Source: Cryptosporidium bovis
Taxonomy: Eukaryota; Apicomplexa; Conoidasida; Eucoccidiorida; Cryptosporidiidae
Length of the DNA: 64,000 nt
NCBI GenBank assembly: GCA_009768925.2
Contig: VHIT02000011.1
Coordinates: forward strand, 1-64,000
Direction of reading: 5' to 3'
A program made the position numbers and the translations under genes. A model generated the notes under the pieces. The model ran no database searches and had not been told where the DNA came from. It saw nothing but the letters and a program-made list of their open reading frames with translations. Below are positions 1 through 10,876 of the stretch, in pieces. Position 1 is the first letter of the stretch; every line of letters starts with the position of its first letter.

Positions 1-395
1 AAAACCTAAACTAAACCTAAAACCTAAACCTAAACCTAAAACCTAAACCTAAACCTAAACCTAAAACCTAAACCTAAACCTAAAACCTAAACCAAAACCT
101 AAACCTAAAACTAAACCCTAAACCTAAAACCTAAACTAAAAACCTAAAACCTAAACCTAAAACCTAAACCTAAACCTAACTAAACCTAAACCTAAACTAA
201 ACCTAAAACCTAAAACCTAAAACCTAAACCTAACCTAAACCTAAAACCTAAAACCTAAACCTAAAACCTAAAACCCTAAAACCTAAACCTAACCTAAAAC
301 CTAAACCTAAAACCTAAACCTAAACCCTAAACCTAAACCTAAAACCTAAACTAAAACCTAACCTAAAACCCTAACCTAACCTAAACCTAAAACCT
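1..395. repeat. Telomere repeat tract (CCTAAA)n
   Basis: The first 395 bases are almost entirely tandem CCTAAA units, which read TTTAGG on the opposite strand, oriented as expected for the left end of a chromosome. Many units have an extra A (CCTAAAA), some have an extra C (CCCTAAA), and a few lack a base. The tract ends abruptly at CCTAGTGTTAACA. TTTAGG is the telomere repeat known from Cryptosporidium. The length variants may be real degenerate units or consensus errors in homopolymers. Confidence 0.95.
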
Positions 396-640
396 AGTGT
401 TAACAATATAATTCAATTTTAAATAATAAATAAATTTTACATTGTGTAACAGATATTGAAAAAAACAAACATATTACTTAATAACTATTTTTTGATTTTT
501 ATATCATCATACCAATACATGAACATTTCGTTCAAAAATACAAACATCAAATTTAAAACATAAAAAAAGGACCCATAGATTTGTCTTAATCTTTCAATCA
601 TAAATATTATAACTTCTTTTATTTGAATAAACATATATAT

Positions 641-1627
641 TTATCGATTTGTTTTGAGTGATATTAAAATATTTACAAAAAGCTTGATAAAGTTGCTTTC
701 TAACAACTTAATCTCGAAAAACTCAAGTCCGGATAATGATGGTGCAACATCCAAGTGTAATCTTTGAATTTCTTTAGCACAAGATTCCAATATATCTAAA
801 AGTTCTTCTTTTGATGAAGTTTTACTTGCTGATAAATATCTACTTTGCAATTCTTTAAAATCTGATGAACTATCAGAAGGTATTTGTTTTGAAAACATTG
901 GAATAAATCTTGATTTAGCACCAGGAGGAGGGTTCAGATTTAATTCGGAAATTCCACATGTAAGCATATCAAAATCAAATAATTCAGGCTTAGTTGAATC
1001 ACCTAATGTAGATCTTGTTCTTGATCTTGATGTTGATCTTGTTCTTGTTCTTGATGTTGATCTTGTTCTTGTTCTTGATGTTGATCTTGTTCTTGTTCTT
1101 GATGTTGATCTTGTTCTTGATGTTGATCTTGTTCTTGATGTTGATCTTGTTCTTGATGTTGATCTTGATGTTGATCTTGATGTTGATCTTGTTCTTGATC
1201 CAGATTTCGGTTTATTGATTCTTGATTTGTTTCTACTCTTTGATCTACTTCTGTGAGAACTATGCGATGCCGTTCTAGAAAAACTTTTTGAAAGTTTTGT
1301 AGCCTCCTCAGTGCGACTAGTTGAAAATATTGCATCTGTACCAAAAAATGAAGAAGTTGGAAGACCAGGGGCTCCTGATAATGATTCATCTGCTCTTCTT
1401 TTTTTAGGTTTCACACCACTATGGCCTGTAACATGTGTCTTATCACCAGAATGAGTGCCAACATTACTCATTTTTAGAGTGAATTCTTCAAAACGTTCAC
1501 GCGGATGAGGAGATCCCGTAGGTTCAATAGTGCTCGACTCCGAACTATCTAGAGTAGTAAATCCACATACTGCTCCTGCTCCTGTTCCTGCTCCTGCTCC
1601 TGTTCCTGATCCTGATCCTGATCCTGA

Positions 1628-1662
<35 letters not shown>

Positions 1663-1681
1663 ATCCTGATCCTGATCCTGA

Positions 1682-1729
<48 letters not shown>

Positions 1730-3904
1730 TCCTGCTCCTGCTCCTGTTCCTGCTCCTGCTCCTGCTCCTGTTCCTGCTCCTGCGTCATCATCTTTATCAT
1801 CACTTTTTCTTTCTTTGAAATCTTTGGCTACATCAAGTTCCAATAATTCATTAATATCACTTTGATCACCAAATATAATAGAAAAAACATAAGATAAAAG
1901 TGATTTTAAATCACCTGAGACTTCCCTCTCAATAGCAATAAGTAGACCTTCGATACTAGACAATTTAGATTCCATTACATATCTTTGATTGGCTTCAATA
2001 TGCTTTCTTACTTTTTCTTTCTTTTCTTCCTCTTCTCTTCTGCTTTCTTCTAATCTTAAGTTCTCCTCTCTCATTTTTTGATCATGCCTTTTTTTCCTTC
2101 TTTCATCTTTTTTTCTCTGTTTTTCACTAGCATTTTCCTTTTTTACTTCCTGTCTGGCTTTTTCTACCGATAATTTTTTCTCTGATTCTACTCCTTCTTG
2201 TACTAATTTGGCTATTCTTTTTTCTTTTCTACAAGGCTTCTCCGCTTTTTTCTCTTCGACATCTTTCTTTTTTTTTTCTTCCTCTTTTTCTTCTTTCTTT
2301 TTTATTTCCTCCTTACTCTTTGTTTCTGTAGCAAGTAAACTTGATTTCACCAATTCTTCAAATTTCCTAGCTCCTTTACTTTTTTTTCTAGATTTTGAAC
2401 TTCCAGTCCCTTTGGTTTCAGGTAATACTTCAGTTTTTTGAGATTTAACGAATTTTTTTGTGTCCTTACCTCTACTTTGATAATCAGCAATTAACAAATC
2501 GCATATTTCGAACGGATTCTTTTTAACTTCTCTAGTTTTGTAAATCAATGTTTCATATTGAAGTTTACTAGAATTTGCAATTTCAGTAGGAAAGCAACTG
2601 GATATTTCTTCAAAAAGAGCAATTGCCTGTTGTAATAAAGATGATAAATAACCAATATTTCCATATTTTGTAAGCAATTCCTTTAAAAGCAAGATTATAT
2701 TCAATACACCTAAATAAACAGATTTAGCTGAACTTAATAACTCTTCTTTATCTATATTGTTGTAAATACTTCTCGCATATATATTTAAACTATTTAATTC
2801 AGGTATTCCTAGTTGTTGTCTTACATTGCTGCATATTTGTGTTTTTTCATCTTCAGTTATTGATTGTTCTGTCAGTCTTAGATTCATTCTACTCTTAAAT
2901 TCATTTATTAGAGCTGTTATTTTATTACTATTAGATTCTTTTAAACCTTCATTAAAACAAACAATTATTTGGTTTGCAAAGTCAAGATACTTTGTCGAAT
3001 AAAGTACCGTAACCTCGACATTAAATATTTCTTGCTCAGAATGCATTCCTGGATAAAATAAACTAACATGCAATTCCTTAGCAGTTTCTAATTCTTCTGG
3101 TGACAAACCTGAATCCTTTGTTTCACATTCTTGTAAATATTTGTCAGCTAAATTTTTATTTTTTACTTTATTAGAAATTAAACTTTCTTTATCTATAGTA
3201 ATAATATCACGCAATCTTATACTAATATAAACTTCATTCATTATATCACTATTTTTCTTATGAAGTTCATCAACTCTTCTTTTAGACATATTACTATGCG
3301 CTTTGGTTGATTTAATAAATACACCCATTAATTCATGAAAAAGATCAACTATTAGAATTATAAAATCTTTTAATTGATCAAAAATATCAAATTTTAAAAA
3401 TGTTACAAGTGCAAAAACTATTTTTTCAATTGTTTTTATAATCGTGTTTTTATTGCTTAGAACAAAATTTAAAAAATCAATGTCACCATTTGAGTATAAT
3501 TCATCCGCATCTAATAATAAATGTCCATTTAAAAACTTGAAAATATGGTAATATAAGCTTTCCACGACTGCATCCTTATGCAAATCTTCGATGGAATTGA
3601 TTTCTAAAATTTCTGTAAATACTAATGAAAAATATTCAAGTAAGGGTAATTGTGTAGGTATGTTTTGAGGATTTAAGATAGTAATGTAGTTCAACAAAAT
3701 CTTTATATATAAAAACATATACTTTAAAAGTTGAGCTGACACTAAATCTAAATTGTCATTGTTAATGACATCAATAGAAAACAAGTAAATTAATCCAGAT
3801 TCTAAATCTAAATCTTGTTCATCAGAGGGTGCTTCTGCTCCTTGAATTGATATAAAACATAAAATTAATAAAATTGAAAGAAAACATAAATTCAATATTT
3901 TCAT
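641..3904 (-). CDS. SKSR-type subtelomeric secreted protein, 1087 aa
   Basis: This is an intact member of a large secreted family. Residues 1 to 22 form a hydrophobic signal peptide. Residues 25 to 480 look helical and are rich in Leu and Ile. Residues about 500 to 640 are a Lys/Glu/Arg-rich probable coiled coil. Residues about 706 to 778 are a Gly-dipeptide repeat (AG, SG, TG), followed by a KKRRADE element near 835 and a DAIF motif near 857. Residues about 902 to 964 are an Arg-Ser-Thr repeat. The last 45 residues match the C-terminus of the paralogue at 10877-13846. The start is the first ATG and leads directly into the signal peptide. It is the gene closest to the telomere and is read toward it. 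SKSR proteins of C. parvum are known as secreted, subtelomeric and variable between isolates. The family assignment rests on architecture and location; no enzymatic role is visible. Confidence 0.85.
1013..1200. repeat. Tandem repeat coding for Arg-Ser-Thr repeats
   Basis: This is an internal coding tandem repeat built from GATCTTGTTCTT and GATGTT blocks on the + strand. On the - strand it encodes SRTRST units in the gene at 641-3904. Unit order varies (12-, 18- and 24-base registers), as expected from slippage and unequal exchange. Confidence 0.9.
1572..1787. repeat. Hexamer coding repeat (GCTCCT/GATCCT/GTTCCT)
   Basis: This is a pure hexameric array of GCTCCT with blocks of GATCCT and single GTTCCT units. 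On the - strand it encodes the Ala-Gly, Ser-Gly and Thr-Gly dipeptide tract of the gene at 641-3904. It has no stop codon in several other frames, which explains the long overlapping open frames there. Copy number is likely to vary between isolates. Confidence 0.92.
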
Positions 3905-6501
3905 TAATATTCACTTGTTACCACTTTGAATACAATATATATTTTTGTTTTCTTTTCTCAAATGACCTTAACTCATTGCAATGTGAAATCTTTTCCCGCA
4001 CAAGCTACATTGATTTTCTTCTGGAATCCCGACAATTTATTAAATGATTGATATTTATTTACTTGTTTTAATTTAGAATATAGCCACTTCAACCTAGAAT
4101 GCGAGAAATTGATTATATATTTATTTGATATTCATACTTAACTACTTCCAACCATAGTGAAAATTTTCATTCGCTCCTCTATTTTTTTTTACTTCAAGTT
4201 ATTTATCGCAAAATGGATAACTTTATTAATATCAACTATTTTTCTTTGTTTTTATTTCTATTCAGATACAAACTCATTCAATTATGAAATTATATTTATA
4301 CTTATTAAAATATTTACTTACCTATTTATATAATTATTCATATTTACATGTAAGCAAAAATCGCACTAGGTAAATTAATATCGAATACATATATTCCTTC
4401 CAATGTATTTAGAAGAAAGAATAACAAATTGAGGCATTGCCAAACAACAATCAAGCATTAAACACGCTTGAATGATGTTCAAATTAGTATTTAATTGCAT
4501 ATTATAACGTAACAAGGTCTTTTAAATTATTAAATACTTCTATTATAACTTCAACATTATTATTTAATTAAAACTAATAAGTTAGACTAATTATTGAACT
4601 CATTTGTAAAAAAAAGGATCTAAGCCGATTTTTTTTGTATATTGCAGAATGTGCTTCACATTAAAGAATGACATTTATTTTTCTCTAAGGCATAATAGTA
4701 ATAAGCTTATATGTATTTCTTTCAATTATTATCAAAAACTATATGTTTCTTGTATGAATTTTGAAGCATCTAGATACAAACGATTTATTTTATTAATAAA
4801 TAATTGCATTATTGCTTTAGCTTCGTTTTTTTTTTTGTCGAATCTTCATCTATATTTGGGTAATCCGGCAATTCCATGTAAAAAAATGCAATAAATCAAA
4901 TTTTAATCGACTTTACATCGAACTAATTTCAGCCTCTATCAAATACAGTTAATCTAAATTAATTTCGAGTTTGATATCATATTTATCTATAAAATGACTC
5001 AGGTAAGGCACTAGAAACTAATACATTTAAAACATAGCTGTAATATTCTATCACTTCTTGATTTTGTTTTTGACTTAAATATTGCATTTGAACATTATTA
5101 GAGGTAGATAAACTATCAAATTTTGATGAATTTCCGCCTCTATTCTTGGATTTTGTTTCTATCTCGTACCGATTTCCTTGTTTGAAAGAAATTACTTTAT
5201 TGCAAAATAAATTTGCAGTATAGACCGTTTTGAAATTTATCTTTCTACTTTTTGAAAATATGATTAAATTTCTGTTAAAGGCAGTTCACAAGAATTATTT
5301 TCTCACATAAATTTAAAGTTTAACGTAATTCATTCAAAATTATTGAAAATTAAAGTTGATATATTTGAATTTATTTCAAAAGTTTTAAAGATACCGTCAG
5401 TTGCAATATTCATATATTTTTCATCACCGTTGCGCTTCAAAGCAAATTTCATTTATTTTTTTACTTCACATTAAAATCAATTTCCCAAAAATTTTAAACA
5501 TGGTTGTAATAAGTAGTCTTAAGTTCAATTCGTTACCTACAGATACATAAAATAATATTTTCTCAACTTTTTCTATATTTAGATTTAATTTATGTTATTC
5601 ATTACTAAAGAAGATTTCCTGTTTTCTTCTTCTATTCTCTTATTTCCACTATTAAATCTTTCCTTAATTTTCGATCTTTCTTTAATATTTTCTCTCAATT
5701 TGTCTTGACTTTTTATTAAATTTTGCTTTTATTTTTTATTAACATTTTTTCATTTCCTCTTTCAATTTGAATTTATTTCATATTTCTGTAACATTGTTAT
5801 TTATTTATATTTTTTGCTCATTTTATGTTCTTTTGTGATCTTTATAGTATTTTTCCCCCTTTTGTTATTCATTCACTTTTTATTACGTTTTTATTTAACT
5901 TTTTTTCATTTCTGTTTATTTTCCTTATTCTTTGGTTAAATTTGTAACTATAAGTAACCCACAGCCTGAATTTGTCAATTTAGTATTACAAAACATTATT
6001 GCCAAACACTCCGAAACTTGTTTGAAAACTTTTAAATTTCTTTTTTTTTACGACTTCATAATTTAATTAATTATCTATATTTACAATAATTTTCTTTTTC
6101 TAATGATTTAATTAAGAATCTAAAAGAATGCCCATATAAATTTTTAACATTCATTTTCGCTATCATTCTTTGACTTTAACAATTGTTTTAATGAAATATG
6201 TATTATTCTATTTGATATTTACATCTAAAATTTCGTTCTTGCTTCTTAATATATGTCGTGACATTTTACGTAAATAAAGGTAAATTCTTTTTTTATTAAA
6301 TTCAAAAGTTAACTGTAGCAGTGTTCCATATTACTAAACTCGGTTGAATCTGAACTCTACTTCACAGTGAATATTATTTTTTATTATGTAAACTACTAAA
6401 ATGTAATCGAATAATAATACATGAATTAAAAAAAACGCAAAACCTGAACAATAATTAAATATCTAATTAATTAAACAAATAAATATATAACTCATATAAT
6501 T
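3905..6501. other. AT-rich subtelomeric spacer, possible eroded gene
   Basis: No convincing gene is present. A short + strand open frame at 4649-4894 has no recognisable features. Between about 5590 and 5940 the + strand is strongly pyrimidine-rich, so the - strand would read as a broken Lys/Glu-rich segment. This resembles the charged region of the flanking SKSR-type genes and may be a more decayed copy, but the match is weak. The 250 bases upstream of 3904 should hold the promoter of the telomere-proximal gene. Confidence 0.5.
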
Positions 6502-9500
6502 TTAAAATTCATCATTCAATAGAATTATCATCCTGATAAACAATTTAATTAATCCCATTTCGATCAACTTCACTCTTGGATAATCTTCACCACGGATAAA
6601 AGGTGATACTTCCAGGTGCAAACGGCTAATTTATAAACCACATTCTTTTATCGCTGCTTTTATTTCATCTTTAGATAAACTCCGTGTTATATGCGAATAA
6701 TCACGATGTATGATATCATAAAATTTTTCTAAATCAATTTTATCCCCTACATTTGAAATTGATGTTTCACCCTCTTACAAAAAATTCAAAAAACTTTGAA
6801 CTGTGCCTCGTAGATGTCTTTTCATGCGTCTAGTCATTATTTTCAAATAATGAAGGTTTAGAATCACCAAAATTAAAACTTTGATCACATGAATGTGCAG
6901 TAATCACTGGTGTTAATTCAGTATCGTGACTAACACCAGCATCATCATCTTTATGTTCAATTTCAGGAGCAAGTATGCTTGGCGAGGTTCTCCTAGTCAA
7001 AGCTCTACTCCTAGATCTTGATTTTGTTCTCAACCTCAAGCTTGACCTGGATTTGTATCTACCTCTACTTGATGATGAACGCCTACGTTCAAATATTGCG
7101 TCTGAGCTAAATAATGATTCAGTAGGTAATACTTCAGACAAAGGCTTTGCCTGCTCATCGGCTTTTTTTAATTTTTTTCTTTAGCTGGGTAGCTGACGAA
7201 GAGGAAAAATTTGTTCTCTGTATCGGAGTATGTGTAGGATCACAAGTAGATTTAGGAATAAAGAGTAAAATTTCAGCCCCTAAACAACTCGTCTCACCTT
7301 CATTTGTTTCATCATCTTTTTTTTTTTATCATCTTCAATTTCATCAAGAATACAAGAAAATATATCACATATTAGTGATTTAAAATTGATGTTATCCTCT
7401 CTATATACCATTTCGAAAAGACCCTCAATAGAACTTACCTGTAAATCTAAAGTATATTTTTCATTATCATGATTTTACTTTTCTATTTGTTAGAGTTGTA
7501 CTTTTTTTTATTTCTCAGTCTCTTCTAATCTATGTTGATTTTCTACTTCTCTCTCTTTTACTCTTCTATCTTTTCTTTCATCTATTTTCTCTCTTTTTCT
7601 ATTTTTCATTTGCTTCTGCTTTTGTTGGGTAATCGCTTTGCTTATCTCACTTCTCTCGGCTGATTTTTCTTCCTCTAATTGCAATAATAGTTTTTGCTTT
7701 TCTTTTTTACTAAGTTTTTGTTGAGATTGCATTTTTGGTTTTTCCGCTTATTTTGATTCACTACTTTCAGATACTTTTTCAGTTTTAACGGTAACAACGT
7801 CATTTTCATCTGTTGAAAAACTATTGTTTAATTGTAATTCATCAAACCTTGCCATTTTTACTTTTGATTTCTTCTTTTTTAACTTTAACTCAGCTTTAGA
7901 ACTTTCACTTTCTTCTCTTTTCAATTATTTATTTAATTCTTCTCTCAATTTTAATTTTTTTAATTTTTCTCCTTCATTCTATTTCTTTATTCTTTTCAGT
8001 AATAATATGTTGTATATGTTTTATTTGTGCCTCTAATAGTTGTTCATTAACAGATAATATTGATGCACTTTCTTCCGATAGCTTCTCGACAGTTTTTATA
8101 GTAAATAATACTTCTCTTGCTACTGATTCATATTGAGTTGTTATTAGATTAATTATTCTTGAAATGTATCTTCCTCATTTTACAACTTCCTCTTTTTGTC
8201 TTAAAATCTTAATTATTTTAAGTAATTGTGAATATATTTTTTTAAATAAATACAAAAAAATCTTTCTTTTTATATGATTTAGTTAGATGATTTGTAAGTA
8301 TATCACTAGAAATAATATCCGGTAACCAAACTTCATTGTATGCTGCCTTTCTTGTCTGAATTAATTCGATCTCTTCGAAAATTATATAAATTCCTCTTTT
8401 GCTAATTTGTTCAAATATTAAATCTTTGGTTGAACTTATTGCATTATTGTAATACCTTAATTTAATTTTATCGAGTAAAAAAACGTTTGATAATGAAATT
8501 TCTAATTAATGCGCTAATTGCAGCTACGATAATTGATTCAATCAATAGTATTTCTTTTTCTTCTATGTTATTGTCATAATATTCTAAATATACATTTTCA
8601 AGCTCTTCTGCTTCAGCATCATCAAGATTTTTTTTTCGTTTTTTTAAAAATTTTTCATACTCCTTAAGTTTTTTTCTAATTTCTCTGTTTTTTCATAAGA
8701 TTTTAATTTACTGTCTATAATTGACAGTCCGAAGTTTAAACTTAAATCAATTTGTGTTGGTAAATTCTTTTTTTGTTCAAACAACCTTTCAAATTGTTTT
8801 CTATTCGTTTTTCTATATTTTTCTACATTTATCACGACCAACTTTAATATCACCTAAATATTTTCATTTATGATTCCAATCAATACACAAAGATAACTAC
8901 TGATATCTAAATTAATAAGTATATTCAAAATTTCAACAATAAATTTGGTAACTGATATAACACTCTCAAAATATTTTGCAAATAAGTTGAAAAAAGTTCT
9001 TCTAATTAATTTTACTTCATTAAGTATGTTAGTTAATAATTCATTCTCAACAAAATTTGCACAATGCATGAAAATTGAATCAAATCTCTTCATTCCAATT
9101 AAACTGTTAGTATATGTTAAATCAGAATGCATCTTTAGTGATTTTCTTACTGAATCTAATAACTTTTGCATTTCTATAGCAGAACTATCAAAAAAAGATA
9201 CAAATTTTAGAGATAAAAATATACTTTAAGAAAAATTTCAGGAGTGTTTCTTTACAAAAGGTCAATTCTAATTCATTATTTGTAATTTCAATTAAAGTAG
9301 ATGCTACGCTATTTGGGTCGTTTCCTACCATTAATGTTTCATCATTTACTCCATCCTGATTGGCTAGAGAATCTTTTAAACTATTATCAGGAGCTTCTGT
9401 GGAATAAGTCGGTGAGAAATTCTGGCCAGCAATAAAGCAAAAATAACCTTTTTTAAATTCATTATTAACTAAAAATAACATAGAAATCATCATTTGAATG

Positions 9501-9511
9501 ACAAAATACAA
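6502..9511 (-). pseudogene. Eroded SKSR-type family gene
   Basis: This is a - strand relic lying between two intact paralogues. Pieces in family order are spread over different frames: an N-terminal helical part (9511 to about 8640), a Lys/Glu-rich part (7730 to 7510), a KKADE...SLFSSDAIF module (about 7175 to 7080), an Arg-Ser-rich part (about 7080 to 6990), and a C-terminal end near 6660-6502. The final stretch reads RLHLEVSPFIRGEDYPRVK and then IKLFIRMIILLNDEF before a stop, matching both intact paralogues. In-frame stops occur, for example TAA at 6631-6633, just after a segment resembling DYSYINSDSSIEEIKAA of the 10877-13846 protein. Because neighbouring genes are intact, sequencing error does not explain the many breaks. 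Confidence 0.85.
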
Positions 9512-10876
9512 TTAAACATATATTAGTAATCTAGGCTAGTTCTACAATATTCTAGTGCTATTCGTTTAAAATTAATTTTATCTCAGATACAAATTTCCTA
9601 AAATAGCATGTAAATGTATGCTAGACTATCTGTTTATCTAAAAAGTTCTGGCGGGTAACTGCGATTTTATAGTTAAGAAATTTCTCTTGAAATATATTTT
9701 TTTGTAATTCCAATATTGAAATATTTTTTACATCTATCTTGTTATATGTATTAGACTAATATTTTAACTTATGTTATGGTTGTTTTTCTCAATACTTAAA
9801 AATCTCACTTTTATTAATTGATATGTCAATTTTATCAAGATAATCTGCTCTCAATGATTTAAATAACATGTATATTTCTACTTTGATTTTAACTTGAATT
9901 GAATTCGGGTTAAACTTTGTCATATTTTTTTGTATTTGATAGAATGATATTTGTATTGATTTTATTATAATATAATGAATTTTTTGTATTAACTTTTAAG
10001 AGAAAAATAATATTCATTGAATAGTAATGAATAAAATTAGTTGAATTTTATTCTAAATTAAATTAAACTTAAGTCCATAATATAGTATTCCAATTAATAA
10101 CTTCACTTCCTATTTGTTATCTTTAGAAAAAAATAATGTTAATTTCAAGCTATAGATATAGACTTTTTTAACTTCTGCTATTATTACTATCATGATATTA
10201 ACTCAAATATTGTTTTTCTTAAACAGTATTAATTAAATATAAATGTGTAAAAATAATGTAATGTCATAAATTATAATAATCATTCTTGTTTGAAATAACA
10301 AAATTGAACAAAAATAATACCGATAATCAAATACTAAAAGTTATTCGAAATAATATTAATGTATCGTATTCACTATTGCTTTTATTTAATATATATACAG
10401 AGGTAACATGTCTTAAAGTGATATAAATAATAATAAGGTATAATCCACTTCATTTTTTTATTGATATATGCGGCGATATTCATAAATTGTGTAGAAACCT
10501 AAATTATCAGGTTATAAAAGATTAGTTATACTAATTATGTTTGTTTATGATGAATATGTCTACTATATTTTATAATATAGACGTAGATAAATGTTAGTTG
10601 AAATTAAAAAAAAAGAGTATTTACGGGAAATGACATATTTAAATACAAATATGTGAAAGTATTAGTTAATGTTGATTGTATAAATGAAATGCATTAAAAT
10701 AACTATAAATATATCCAGAGTTCAACTACTTATAACAACTTAAACCCCAGATATTACTAAATTTATATTAAAGTAGTATCATTAATACTCATCATATTAT
10801 ATAATATACATTTTTTTCACGATTAAAATATATTTTAAATTATAAATAAGTACAAGTATCGTAAAGTGTATATAAG
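9512..10876. other. AT-rich intergenic spacer
   Basis: This 1.4-kb spacer lies between the pseudogene and the next SKSR-type gene. No open frame with protein-like composition and no structured RNA were recognised. It contains only AT-rich sequence, including short A and T runs. Confidence 0.6.

Noticed and set aside
1003-1865. Long overlapping open frames on both strands with Gln/Asp/His, Leu/Ile or Pro/Ala repeats
   Set aside because: They are alternative-frame readings of the two coding tandem repeats in the gene at 641-3904 and have no start context or non-repeat domain of their own.
4649-4894. 81-residue + strand open frame
   Set aside because: Isolated, AT-driven composition, no signal peptide, domain or conserved pattern.
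10495-10503. AAACCTAAA, one and a half telomere units, as a possible telomerase RNA template
   Set aside because: A 9-base match is expected by chance in sequence this AT-rich, and no conserved RNA structure or GC-rich context surrounds it.
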